DNA of 64,000 nucleotides from Marifrigoribacter sp965178585 (GCA_965178585.1 OZ238267.1:2294001-2358000), one strand, 5' to 3'; shown: positions 25,946 through 35,276, counted from the first letter of the stretch. Program-made: numbers and translations. Notes: a model not told the origin generated them from the letters alone.

Positions 25946-27322
25946 ATGAAAATGAAAATTGGAATCGATGCAATTGATTATTACATACCACCAATTGCTT
26001 TAAGAATTAAAGACCTTGCAGAAGCAAGAAATATACCTCCTGCTAAATTAGAAAAAGGACTAGGTCTTGAAACAATGTCTTTAACAGATATTAACGAAGA
26101 TACTGCCTCCATGGCAGCGAATGCTTTGTTGAATTTAATAGAGCATAATAACCTCGAACCAACTACAATTGGTAGAATATATTTAGGTACCGAAAGCGCT
26201 TTAGATGCTGCCAAACCTACAGCCACTTATGCTGTTGGAACAGTGGAAGAAAAACTAGCTGCTAAATTTGGAAATCGTTGTTTTAAAAATTGCGATGTAG
26301 TAGATTTAACTTTCGCCTGTATTGGGGCTATAGATGCTTTAGAAAGCTGTATGGATTGGGTTCGCGTTAACCCAGAGAGAAAAGCCATTGTAATCGCTTC
26401 AGATATTGCAAAATACGAGTTAGATTCTTCAGGAGAATATACTCAAGGAGCAGGTGCTGTTGCTATATTAATTACTAGTAATCCAAGCCTTATAGAAATT
26501 AACCAAATTATTGGAGTTGGAATGGAACATGTAGGTGATTTTTTTAAGCCTAGAAGAACGATTTGCAATCAAGATTTAAAAAACACTACTGTACAAGAAA
26601 TCACCAATTCATCAAAAGAAAAAGTAGATCTATATTTTGAGGAACCCGTTTTTGACGGTTACTATTCTAACGAATGTTATCAAAACAGAATCTCAGAAGC
26701 ATTAGAGCATTTTAATCAACAAAAACAGACCGATTTTTTAAATACATGGGATCATTTAATTTTTCACTTACCTTATGCCTTTCAAGGTAGAAGAATGATG
26801 TTGAATATTTGGTTGAAATGGATAAAGGAAACCGAATTACAAAAATTACTTGAAAAAGAAATTGGTGAACTAACAAATAGTAATAAAAAAGATTGGAAAA
26901 AAGCAGCATCCAAATCAAGCTATTATCAAAAATTTATAAGCTCTAAAATAGAAGCTGGAGAAAAAGCATCTATGCAAATTGGCAATATGTATACAGCATC
27001 TATATTTATGTCTTTAATTAGTTTATTAGAAGTTTCAAAAAATAAAGAAATAGAATTATCAGGAAATACCATTGGTTTTTTAAGTTATGGAAGTGGTTCT
27101 AAATCAAAAATATTAGAAGGAAAGATTAGTAATCATTGGAAAAACAAAGTCAATAGATTATCTATTTTTAATTCCCTAAAAGAAAGAAAATATATTAATT
27201 TTTTAACTTATGAAAAATTACATAATAATGTAATTGATAAGCCTATTTTCAAAAACAAAGCAATCGTTTTAAAGAAAATTGAAACCCAAGAAAATAAAGA
27301 AGGTTTTAGAATATATAATTAA
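25946..27322 (+). CDS. Hydroxymethylglutaryl-CoA synthase
   Basis: A 458-residue thiolase-fold enzyme that condenses acetyl-CoA with acetoacetyl-CoA to HMG-CoA, the entry to the mevalonate route that many flavobacteria use for isoprenoids. The catalytic triad is visible: Glu83 in LGTESALDAAK, Cys125 in FACIGA and His274 in IFHLPYAF. Length and motif spacing are normal. The start could be 25946 or the Met two codons later. It is transcribed away from the KamA operon and followed after six bases by an OYE-type oxidoreductase gene. A related branched-chain HMGS-like condensation cannot be excluded. Confidence 0.88.
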   Translation: MKMKIGIDAIDYYIPPIALRIKDLAEARNIPPAKLEKGLGLETMSLTDINEDTASMAANALLNLIEHNNLEPTTIGRIYLGTESALDAAKPTATYAVGTVEEKLAAKFGNRCFKNCDVVDLTFACIGAIDALESCMDWVRVNPERKAIVIASDIAKYELDSSGEYTQGAGAVAILITSNPSLIEINQIIGVGMEHVGDFFKPRRTICNQDLKNTTVQEITNSSKEKVDLYFEEPVFDGYYSNECYQNRISEALEHFNQQKQTDFLNTWDHLIFHLPYAFQGRRMMLNIWLKWIKETELQKLLEKEIGELTNSNKKDWKKAASKSSYYQKFISSKIEAGEKASMQIGNMYTASIFMSLISLLEVSKNKEIELSGNTIGFLSYGSGSKSKILEGKISNHWKNKVNRLSIFNSLKERKYINFLTYEKLHNNVIDKPIFKNKAIVLKKIETQENKEGFRIYN

Positions 27323-27328
27323 CTAAAA

Positions 27329-28408
27329 ATGAAAAAAAACCTAGATTCTCAAATTATATTTCCTTGTGGAGCTGTAATGAAAAACAAATTCATGCTAGCA
27401 CCATTAACCAATACACAAAGTCATGAAGACGGTCAATTATCAGAAGACGAATTTAATTGGCTAACAATGAGAGCAGAAGGTGGTTTTGGTTTGGTGATGA
27501 CTTGTGCCTCTCATGTTCAAGAAATAGGCAAAGGATTCTCAGGGCAATTAGGCATATTTTCAGATAAGCATATACCAGGGCACCAAAGATTAACTGAAAG
27601 TATTAAATCGTATGGTAGCCTAGCAGTTATTCAATTGCATCATGCTGGAATGAGATCTCCTAAAGAAATTATATTACAGGATCCTGTGTGTCCTTCTAAA
27701 AATGAAAAACATGATGCTCGTGGATTATCTTTAAAAGAAGTATTAAAATTAAGAGATGATTTTATTGAAGCAGGGATTAGAGCAAAAAAAAGTGGTTATG
27801 ATGGTGTTGAAGTTCACGGAGCTCATGGATATATAATATCCCAATTTTTAAGCTCTGAGACAAATAAAAGAACCGATGATTATGGTGGAAGTCTAACAAA
27901 CAGATCTCGTTTGTTATTCGAAATTATTGAAGGCATAAGAAATTTTTGTGGAAAGGATTTTTTAATTGGAGTACGACTATCTCCAGAAAGGTTTGGAATG
28001 GATCTTTTGGAAGTTAAAGAGATTTGTGAAAAATTAGTAAATGATGATAAAATCGATTTCTTAGATATCTCACTATGGGATGTTTTTAAAAACCCAGAAG
28101 TAGAAAAATATAATAACAAATCATTATTAAATCATTTTTTAGAAATTGACTACAAAAAAGTAAAATTGACTATTGCAGGTAAAATTAAAAATGGTAGCGA
28201 TGTAAAAAAAGTATTAGCAACAGGTGTTGATTTTGTAACCATTGGCCGTTCGGCAATATTACATCATGACTTCCCTCATAAAGTAATAGACAACACAAAT
28301 TTTGAAGCTATCACTACCCCAGTTAGCACAGAATATTTAAGAAATGAAGGCCTCGGTGACAATTTTTTAAAATATATGGAAAGGTGGCCTGATTTTGTTA
28401 AAAAATAA
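27329..28408 (+). CDS. NADH:flavin oxidoreductase (old yellow enzyme family)
   Basis: The 359-residue FMN TIM barrel has MLAPLTN at the N-terminal strand, IQLHHAGMRS, then GYDGVEVHGAHGYIISQFLS and TDDYGGSLTNRSRL, the usual family blocks. Such enzymes reduce activated C=C bonds in enones or enoates; the substrate is not readable here. There is no C-terminal iron-sulfur/FAD extension of the 2,4-dienoyl-CoA reductase type. It begins six bases after the HMG-CoA synthase stop and is likely cotranscribed. Confidence 0.88.
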   Translation: MKKNLDSQIIFPCGAVMKNKFMLAPLTNTQSHEDGQLSEDEFNWLTMRAEGGFGLVMTCASHVQEIGKGFSGQLGIFSDKHIPGHQRLTESIKSYGSLAVIQLHHAGMRSPKEIILQDPVCPSKNEKHDARGLSLKEVLKLRDDFIEAGIRAKKSGYDGVEVHGAHGYIISQFLSSETNKRTDDYGGSLTNRSRLLFEIIEGIRNFCGKDFLIGVRLSPERFGMDLLEVKEICEKLVNDDKIDFLDISLWDVFKNPEVEKYNNKSLLNHFLEIDYKKVKLTIAGKIKNGSDVKKVLATGVDFVTIGRSAILHHDFPHKVIDNTNFEAITTPVSTEYLRNEGLGDNFLKYMERWPDFVKK

Positions 28409-28454
28409 TGAAACTATTTTTTAGTATTTTTACAAAAATCTAATCAATTAAACT

Positions 28455-29378
28455 ATGTGGAAAACAGTCCTTTTTCTAATTTTTACGCTAATCATTGTCC
28501 CTATTATAACTTTTAATTTTGATGTTCCTTTAACTGAACATCAATGGTATACTTTAAAAATATTATTATATGTTTACGGAATTACAGCAGGACTTTGTTT
28601 TATTGTTAGTACTATAACCAATAATTATAGTCAGGTAGATAAGGTATGGAGTATCATTCCCGCTCCTTATGCATGGATTATTGCTTATCAATCCGATTTT
28701 GAACCTCGTATGGTATTAATGGCAAGTTTAGTAACTTTTTGGGCCCTAAGATTGACTTTTAATTTTGCAAGAAGAGGTGGGTATTCATGGAAATTCTGGA
28801 CAGGAGAAGAAGATTATAGATGGGCCATCTTACAAGCTAAACCAGAATTCCAAGCCAAATGGAAATGGACTGCATTTAATTTGTTTTTTATCTCTGGATA
28901 TCAAATGGGGCTTATACTGTTATTTACACTACCCGCCTTAAAAGCAATGGGCAGCAATGTTCCAATAGGTGTAATAGATTATCTACTTGCTATTGTATTT
29001 GCATTATTTGTAATTATGGAATATATAGCAGATAATCAACAATACAATTACCAAGAAGAAAAATACCGTCAAATAAAAGCAGGAAAAGTGGACGATTTTC
29101 ATAAAGTTGGATTTACACATACAGGTCTATGGGCTTATATGCGTCATCCAAATTATACCGCTGAACAAAGCGTTTGGATTGTTTTTTATTTTTTCTCTAT
29201 AATCGCAACAGGGCTATGGCTAAACTGGTCCATCGCTGGTGCTTTATTATTGGTCTTATTATTTAAGGGGAGTTCTGATTTTAGTGAAGAAGAAACCGCA
29301 AAAAAATACCCGCTTTACAAAAAGTATCTAAAAGAAGTTGGTCGATTTTTACCCATCAAGAAAAAGTTTGAAATCTAA
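28455..29378 (+). CDS. DUF1295 (steroid 5-alpha reductase-like) membrane protein
   Basis: A 307-residue protein with about seven hydrophobic helices. The C-terminal half carries the family signature: GLWAYMRHPNYTAEQ, then an acidic stretch and KKYPLYKKYLKEVGRFLP. Proteins of this fold are NADPH-dependent reductases or lipid/isoprenylcysteine-type methyltransferases; DUF1295 itself has no assigned reaction. It follows the OYE gene by 46 bases, so the three genes may form one unit acting on an isoprenoid or other lipid, which is speculative. Confidence 0.85.
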   Translation: MWKTVLFLIFTLIIVPIITFNFDVPLTEHQWYTLKILLYVYGITAGLCFIVSTITNNYSQVDKVWSIIPAPYAWIIAYQSDFEPRMVLMASLVTFWALRLTFNFARRGGYSWKFWTGEEDYRWAILQAKPEFQAKWKWTAFNLFFISGYQMGLILLFTLPALKAMGSNVPIGVIDYLLAIVFALFVIMEYIADNQQYNYQEEKYRQIKAGKVDDFHKVGFTHTGLWAYMRHPNYTAEQSVWIVFYFFSIIATGLWLNWSIAGALLLVLLFKGSSDFSEEETAKKYPLYKKYLKEVGRFLPIKKKFEI

Positions 29379-29489
29379 AATAATAGCGAACTATAAAATA
29401 CACTTATAGTAAACTAATAAAAAATCAATAATACTTAAACTAACCTTAACAACAAATCTGTTATTTTTAAAAAAAAAATAAAAAAAACT

Positions 29490-31244
29490 ATGAAAAAATT
29501 ATTCATTCCTTTATTTACAATACTGTTGTTTGCAAGCTGTGCAAACAACACAAAAAAAGAACAAGCAGTTGCTCCAACTGAAACTGAGGACAATAGACCA
29601 AATATATTATTATTGGTAGGAGATGATATCGCCTTTGGAGATATCGGAGCATTTGGATCAGAAATTTCAACACCAAACATGAATCGTATAGCAGATGCAG
29701 GTGTTAGGTTTTCAAATTTTCATGCTTCACCGGTATGCAGTGTTACGCGTTCTATGCTAATGACGGGTTGTAATAATATAGAAATAGGTTTAGGATCCTT
29801 TGATTATTCTTTTTATCCTCCAACAAGAGGGGTTTCAGGATATGAAGGTTATTTAACTAAAAATACAGTGACCATTGCGCAACTTTTAAGAGATGCGGGT
29901 TACGAAACCTACAAATCTGGTAAATGGCATTTAGGCGGCGAAGCTGCTGGTGGTGAAGGTCCGCTATCTTGGGGATTTACTAAAGAATTTGGAATTCTAT
30001 CTGGAGGCTCTAATCACTGGAACGATTTAGCAATGACTCCTGATTTTAGTGATCCCAACGGATTGAATGTAAAAAGAAAAGAGCATTTTACATTAAACGG
30101 AGAACATTTTGACAGACCTGAAGGGATTTACTCTGGTGAATTGTATACGGAGCATATGCTAAACTTTATCAAAGAAGGACATGCAGCCAACAAACCTTGG
30201 TTCGCTTATATGGCATTTACAACGGCTCACTTCCCTATTCAAGCTCCAGCTGATATGATCGAGAAGCATTACCAAAATTATTTAGAATTAGGATATGCAG
30301 GTCTTAAAAAATCGAGATACGAAAGTTTAAAAAGCAAAGGTTTAATTACAGAAACTGCTACAGAACCATTGTTTAACGAAATCACTCATAAATGGGAAAG
30401 TTTGTCAGATGATGAAAAGAAAATACAAGCAAAGGTTATGGCTACTTATGCTGCCATGATAGAAGACCAAGACAATAGAACTGGACAAATTTTAGATTAC
30501 TTAAAAGAGTCTGGACAATTGGATAATACTTTAGTAATCTATGTTACAGATAATGGACCTGAAGGTTTTGAAGCTACACATCCAAAAACAGGAAACCCAG
30601 AAATGGCTAAATGGATTGAAACACAATTCGATCAAAGTTTTGAAGCGATAGGTACTGGAGAATCTGAACATACTATTGGAGTATCGTGGGCAAACGCTGC
30701 CACAGGAGGCTTAAATTGGTGGAAATGGTTTATAGGAGAAGGTGGAATTCGTGTTCCTATGATGATAGTTCCTCCAGGAGCATTTTCAGAAAATAATGAT
30801 CGTTCTGGTCAAATATCTAATGCGGTGATGTCTGTTAAAGACCTACCTATGACCATTTTAGATTATGCTGGAGTTACACATCCGCAAACAAAATACAAAG
30901 ATTTAGAAATCTCTAAACCTTCAGGTATTACAGCAAGACCGTTTTTAGAGGGAACATCTGATATTGTTAGAACAGAGAATGATTGGTATGCTTTTGAATT
31001 ATTTGGAAATGGTTACCTAATGCAAGGTGATTTTAAAGTGATGAAAGTTCGTAAAGGTATGTTCGGTGATGGAAAATGGCATTTATACAATGTGGTGGCA
31101 GACCCTTCAGAAATGAATCCCTTAGAAACTGAAATGCCTGAAAAGTTTGAAGCAATGAAAACTCAATACTTGGCTTATGCAGAAGAGAATAATATCATGG
31201 AAGTAGACGAAGCATGGAATCCATTTAAAGCAGCAAGTGAATAA
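29490..31244 (+). CDS. Sulfatase lipoprotein (arylsulfatase type) with unusual CSVTR motif
   Basis: The 584-residue protein has a lipoprotein signal ending in FASC, then an alkaline-phosphatase-fold sulfatase domain. Asp45-Asp46 (GDDIAFGD) bind calcium, Cys83 would become formylglycine, and SGKWHLGG and VTDNGPEG are further active-site segments. The maturation motif reads C-S-V-T-R, while the usual rule is C-x-P/A-x-R, so Val at the third place is odd. No anaerobic sulfatase-maturing enzyme or FGE gene is in the window. No SusCD pair is near. A DUF302 lipoprotein gene follows 15 bases later. Confidence 0.9.
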   Translation: MKKLFIPLFTILLFASCANNTKKEQAVAPTETEDNRPNILLLVGDDIAFGDIGAFGSEISTPNMNRIADAGVRFSNFHASPVCSVTRSMLMTGCNNIEIGLGSFDYSFYPPTRGVSGYEGYLTKNTVTIAQLLRDAGYETYKSGKWHLGGEAAGGEGPLSWGFTKEFGILSGGSNHWNDLAMTPDFSDPNGLNVKRKEHFTLNGEHFDRPEGIYSGELYTEHMLNFIKEGHAANKPWFAYMAFTTAHFPIQAPADMIEKHYQNYLELGYAGLKKSRYESLKSKGLITETATEPLFNEITHKWESLSDDEKKIQAKVMATYAAMIEDQDNRTGQILDYLKESGQLDNTLVIYVTDNGPEGFEATHPKTGNPEMAKWIETQFDQSFEAIGTGESEHTIGVSWANAATGGLNWWKWFIGEGGIRVPMMIVPPGAFSENNDRSGQISNAVMSVKDLPMTILDYAGVTHPQTKYKDLEISKPSGITARPFLEGTSDIVRTENDWYAFELFGNGYLMQGDFKVMKVRKGMFGDGKWHLYNVVADPSEMNPLETEMPEKFEAMKTQYLAYAEENNIMEVDEAWNPFKAASE

Positions 31245-31259
31245 ATATAAAAATCAATT

Positions 31260-32159
31260 ATGAGTTATATAAAATCGATTAGCCTAATTATTTCATTGCT
31301 TTTTATGATTTCTTGTGGTGAAAATCAAAAAAAAGAAGTTGTAAAAGAAACTCCTAAAAAGGAAACCATTACTCAAAAAGTGGATCTGGCCATTAAGCAA
31401 TTAGATGCTAATATTGGAGACTATAAAAAAATAACAACCTTAGATCATCATAGAATGGCAGCAGCAGTTGGCGTATATACACCCCCATCGATTGCTACTA
31501 TTTTTTCAGATGCAAAAATAGATGTTGACTTAATAAAAGAAAATCAATTAGTAGCACTGGATTTACCTTTTAAGGTTTTATGTTATACGGAAGCAGATAC
31601 GACAAATGTAAAGGTAGCCTATACCTCTTCAGAATTTATTCAGAAAAGACATCAATTAGAACCAAGTTTTCTAATGGATTACCAATCTAATATGGAGAAA
31701 GTATTAGCTACATTTCCAAAAGAAATGATTTCTAAAACAGATGTTACTAATGTTCAAGAAGGTTTTGGTATTGTTAACATCAAATCAGAATTCGATTATG
31801 CTACAACGGTTCAAAACCTAAGAGATATTGTGATGTCTCAAAGCGATACCAAATGGTTTGCAGAGGTCGATTACCAAAAAGAAGCAGCTGCAAATGAAGT
31901 ATCAATAAGACCTACTATATTGCTTTTATTTGGCGGTCCTGCTCCTGGAGGAAAAGCTATGATGACGACTCCTAAAATTGGACTGGATGCATTTTGTCAA
32001 AAATTATTAGTTTTTGAAAATAACGATGGTGAAGTTTGGGTAGCTTATAATGATATTGTTGCTTTTTCAGAATTGTATTATAAAATTTCTACAAAACCGC
32101 AACAGTTGATCAATCAAAGATTAAAAATGACCTTTACAAAAGCTGTGACCAAACAGTAA
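31260..32159 (+). CDS. Lipoprotein with tandem DUF302-like domains
   Basis: The 299-residue protein has a signal ending in MISC and a Lys/Glu-rich linker. Two related domains follow, roughly residues 45-140 and 165-290; the second is clearer (ILLLFGGPAPGGKAM, then AFCQKLLVFENNDGEVWVAYND, a DUF302 pattern). DUF302 has no proven function. It lies 15 bases after the sulfatase and before a strong terminator, so the two lipoproteins probably form one operon. Confidence 0.8.
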   Translation: MSYIKSISLIISLLFMISCGENQKKEVVKETPKKETITQKVDLAIKQLDANIGDYKKITTLDHHRMAAAVGVYTPPSIATIFSDAKIDVDLIKENQLVALDLPFKVLCYTEADTTNVKVAYTSSEFIQKRHQLEPSFLMDYQSNMEKVLATFPKEMISKTDVTNVQEGFGIVNIKSEFDYATTVQNLRDIVMSQSDTKWFAEVDYQKEAAANEVSIRPTILLLFGGPAPGGKAMMTTPKIGLDAFCQKLLVFENNDGEVWVAYNDIVAFSELYYKISTKPQQLINQRLKMTFTKAVTKQ

Positions 32160-32205
32160 TTAAATTACATAGTTAGTTTCAATAGTTGTACTAACTTTAT
32201 AAAAT

Positions 32206-32249
32206 AAAAAAGCAATTGGATAGCTCTTAAAGCACCAATTGCTTTTTTT
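32206..32249 (+). terminator. Rho-independent terminator after the sulfatase/DUF302 operon
   Basis: AAAAAGCAATTGG pairs with CCAATTGCTTTTT around a 15-base loop and ends in a run of T, 46 bases after the DUF302 stop. Confidence 0.8.
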
Positions 32250-32327
32250 ATTAATTCTACAATTCAAACTAGGCTTTTTTTAGCTATTAAAAATTAATTT
32301 AAATTTGATTATTAAACCAACCATCCT

Positions 32328-33647
32328 ATGAAGTTTATAACAAATCAAAAATTACATCATATTTTGAGAAATCAATTAATAACCAAACTTTTTTTAATCC
32401 TCATTGCGATAACGATAGTATCTTGTAAATCAACTTCTAATTTAACAAGTCCTACACTCACTACCAACTCAAAAGCGTCACTAAAAAAACCATATGTTAT
32501 TCTAATTTCGCTAGACGGATTTCGTTGGGATTATATAGAAAAATACCAACCACCACATTTAAGTAAGTTTGTAAATAATGGAGTAAAAGCCGAATCATTA
32601 ATACCTTCATTTCCTACCAAAACATTTCCAAATCATTATACCATAGCTACCGGTATGTATCCGGACAATCACGGAATCATCGCAAATTCATTTTATAGTT
32701 ATAAAAATAATGCAACCTATAAAATAAGAAATCGAGAAGTGGTGGAAGACGGATCTTTTTATGGCGGTACTCCTATTTGGGTACTGGCTGACAAAAACAA
32801 TTTGGTGAGTGCCAGTTATTTTTTTGTGGGCTCCGAAGCTGATGTATAAGGCATACGTCCTACTTATTATAAAATATATGACGGAAGTATTAAAAACGAT
32901 GCTCGTGTTGCACAGGCTTTAGATTGGCTAGCACTACCTAAAAAGGAAAGGCCACATTTGATTACCATGTATTTTTCAGATATGGATGATACCGGACATA
33001 AATACGGACCTAATAATGATGCTGAAATAAAGAAAGCTCTTTTTGAATTAGACGAAAGTTTAGGTGTTTTATTTGATAAAGCTAAGGCCATGGATCTTCC
33101 TATAAATATCATTATTGTTTCAGATCATGGAATGACAGAACAATTTACCTCTAAAGAAATACCTATTGAATCTGTAGAGAACGACCAACTATTCAAAACG
33201 ATAAATAATGGAGCCATCGTTAATATTCACCCAAATGAAGGGATTGAAAATAAATCCGTTTATAACTATTTAAAAACAAAAGAAAATCATTTTAAAGTTT
33301 ATAAAACAGAAAATACTCCTGGTTTTGAAATTCCTCCAAAAAACAGAGATTGGGGTACATATCAACTACTTCCAGATTATGGATATTACTTTTCATCTAC
33401 AAGGCGAATTGAATATGCGAACAAAAATGATATGCCGATTTCAGGAATTCATGGTATAGACCCCAAATACAAAGATATGCATGGTATTTTTTATGCAAAT
33501 GGCCCTGCATTTAAAAATAACTATGAGGTACCATCAGTTAAAAATATTCATATTTATCCATTAATGTGTGAATTATTAGATTTAGAAATTCCTAATAACA
33601 TTGATGGAGATTTAAAGCCATTAAAAGATGTTTTAAATACCAATTAA
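32328..33647 (+). pseudogene. Nucleotide pyrophosphatase/phosphodiesterase (NPP-type) gene with one in-frame stop
   Basis: The frame would code for 439 residues: a lipoprotein signal ending in TIVSC, LISLDGFRWDY, the nucleophile Thr99 in PTKTFPNHYT, DMDDTGHKYGP and VSDHGMTE, all typical of ectonucleotide phosphodiesterases. Codon 174 (32847-32849) is TAA, between GSEADV and GIRPTYY, where Gln (CAA) would fit. Both sides are otherwise intact and in the same frame, so this is a recent point change, a sequencing error, or readthrough. The downstream part alone (from about 32958) lacks the signal and nucleophile. A -7 box, TAAATTTG, lies at 32300-32307. Confidence 0.85.
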
Positions 33648-33666
33648 TTATAAAAAAATAACTATT

Positions 33667-33954
33667 ATGATTTTACAAGTAATCAAACTTAAATCAAACC
33701 TTTCAGAAGAACAGTTGTTAATTAAAGCAAAAGAACGAGAGCCGTTGTTCAATAAGATTCCGGGGCTTTTACAAAAATATTATGTAAAAACAAAAGAACC
33801 TGGACAATATGGAGGAGTTTATATTTGGGATTCCACAGAATCGTTACAAACATTTCGGGCATCAGATTTAGCTAAAAGCATACCTGAAGCATATGAAATT
33901 TCTGAAGCACCAGATATTGAGATAATGAAAATTCTATTTCAATTAAGAGATTAA
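33667..33954 (+). CDS. YdhR-like / antibiotic-biosynthesis-monooxygenase-fold small protein
   Basis: A 95-residue cytoplasmic protein starting MILQVIKLKSNLSEE. Its middle GLLQKYYVKTKEPGQYGG and VYIWDSTESLQTF fit the dimeric ferredoxin-like fold of YdhR and related cofactor-free monooxygenases. The function is unknown. It follows the broken phosphodiesterase gene by 19 bases and probably shared its transcript; it appears intact. Confidence 0.75.
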   Translation: MILQVIKLKSNLSEEQLLIKAKEREPLFNKIPGLLQKYYVKTKEPGQYGGVYIWDSTESLQTFRASDLAKSIPEAYEISEAPDIEIMKILFQLRD

Positions 33955-33968
33955 CAAAAGCTAAACAA

Positions 33969-34133
33969 TTACTGTTTGTTTTTCTTTGTCAATCTCTTTG
34001 CATCCTTTAAACTTTTATTAATCATCCATTCCAGTTGTCCATTCACACTTCTGAATTCATCATCTGCCCATTTCTCAATTAACTTGAAGGTTTCAGGGTC
34101 TATTCTAAGTGCAAATGACTTTCTCTTACTCAC
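33969..34133 (-). CDS. Arc-like ribbon-helix-helix DNA-binding protein (GTG start)
   Basis: The frame codes for 54 residues beginning SKRKSFALRIDPETFKLI after the initiator, followed by EKWADDEFRSVNGQLEWM, which is the Arc/MetJ-type strand plus helix-turn-helix seen in small Bacteroidota regulators. The only possible start is GTG at 34133, because an in-frame TAA (the stop of the SPFH gene) is two codons upstream. It starts three bases after that stop, so translation is very probably coupled. It may regulate its own operon or partner the SPFH protein. No toxin gene is adjacent. Confidence 0.8.
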   Translation of the reverse strand: MSKRKSFALRIDPETFKLIEKWADDEFRSVNGQLEWMINKSLKDAKRLTKKNKQ

Positions 34134-34136
34134 AAA

Positions 34137-34991
34137 TTAAGAATTTAATGTTCCTGTATTTACTACTGGAATTGCCTCTTTATCGCCACATAATACGACC
34201 ATAAGATTACTGACCATAGAAGCTTTTTTATCATCATCGAAATCGATAATACCGTCATCAGAAAGTTGTTTTAAAGCATCTTCTACCATACCTACGGCAC
34301 CCTCAACAATTTTCTTTCTCGCTGCTACAATCGCAACCGCTTGTTGCCTTTTAAGCATGGCGCTTGCAATTTCTGGAGCATAGGCTAAATAACCAATCCT
34401 TGCCTCCATAACTCGAATACCCGCTATTGCTAAACGTTCTGTAATTTCATTTTCCAATGCTTCGTTTACCTCATCCATACCAGAACGTAAGGTTAATTCC
34501 GCACGCTCATCATCAAAATTATCGTAAGGGTAAGATCCTGCTAATTTTCTAACAGCAGCATCTGTTTGCACTCTTACAAATTCTTCGTAATTATCTACAT
34601 CGAAAGCCGATTTATAAGTGTCGTTTACTTGCCAAACAAGAATCACATTAATCATGATTGGATTCCCAATTTTATCATTCACTTTTACACGTTCGCTATC
34701 AAAATTTCTAGCCCTAAGTGAAATTCTACGTCTTGTGTAAAATGGATTCGCCCAGAAAAAACCATTTTCTTTAACTGTTCCTTTATAAGCACCAAAAAGC
34801 ACTAATACTTTGGATCCATTTGGGTTTACAATAAAAAAACCTCTCATGACAAGTAATAATATAGGTACCAATAATAAAAATTCTGGATTCTTGGTCATGG
34901 CAATCCCTGTTACCAAGATTATTATTAGTGCAAATAACACTAATAACATTGCATACCCACTTTTAGCTTTAACTGATTTTTCGTTTTTCAT
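34137..34991 (-). CDS. SPFH / band 7 domain membrane protein
   Basis: The 284-residue protein has one or two membrane segments near residues 13-52 and then a band 7 domain: VNPNGSKVLVLFGAYKG, NPIMINVILVWQVND, and the helical tail with IRVMEARIGYLAYAPEIASAMLKRQQ. Such proteins form large rings or microdomains in the membrane and often modulate proteases. No FtsH or NfeD gene is nearby. The gene is followed, three bases on, by an Arc-like gene, and transcribed away from katG. Confidence 0.88.
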   Translation of the reverse strand: MKNEKSVKAKSGYAMLLVLFALIIILVTGIAMTKNPEFLLLVPILLLVMRGFFIVNPNGSKVLVLFGAYKGTVKENGFFWANPFYTRRRISLRARNFDSERVKVNDKIGNPIMINVILVWQVNDTYKSAFDVDNYEEFVRVQTDAAVRKLAGSYPYDNFDDERAELTLRSGMDEVNEALENEITERLAIAGIRVMEARIGYLAYAPEIASAMLKRQQAVAIVAARKKIVEGAVGMVEDALKQLSDDGIIDFDDDKKASMVSNLMVVLCGDKEAIPVVNTGTLNS

Positions 34992-35096
34992 AATAATATC
35001 ATTTTGATATCACAATAATACTACAAAATATTGAAATAAAAAAATATAAAGCAGCTAATCTTAGATGTTTGTGAATAAATAATGAGTTTATCCTTC

Positions 35097-35127
35097 TTGA
35101 ATTTCACTCCCAAATAAAGTATCTTTG
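35097..35127 (+). promoter_or_regulatory. Flavobacterial promoter of katG (-33 and -7)
   Basis: TTG (35097-35099) and TATCTTTG (35120-35127) are 20 bases apart, an excellent match to the Bacteroidota promoter. The predicted leader to the katG ATG is about 146 bases, far longer than the 14-28 bases seen at other genes here. The leader holds no recognised RNA element or substantial ORF. Confidence 0.6.
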
Positions 35128-35276
35128 TTAATAGTAGATAAAGACATTTTAAAAAGGTTATTATCACGACTTAAGTAAAACTGCTCATCCTTATTATATT
35201 TTATATTGTGACCTATGTTACTGTATAAATAAAACAGGTTGAGTAACTTGCCTTTAGAAATTAAAACTTTATAGAT

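Noticed and set aside
32958..33647. Separate 229-codon phosphodiesterase gene
   Set aside because: It is in the same frame as the upstream half and starts in the middle of the domain; one broken gene explains both parts.
33969..34133. Toxin-antitoxin pair for the Arc-like protein
   Set aside because: No toxin-like gene is next to it; the coupled partner is an SPFH protein.
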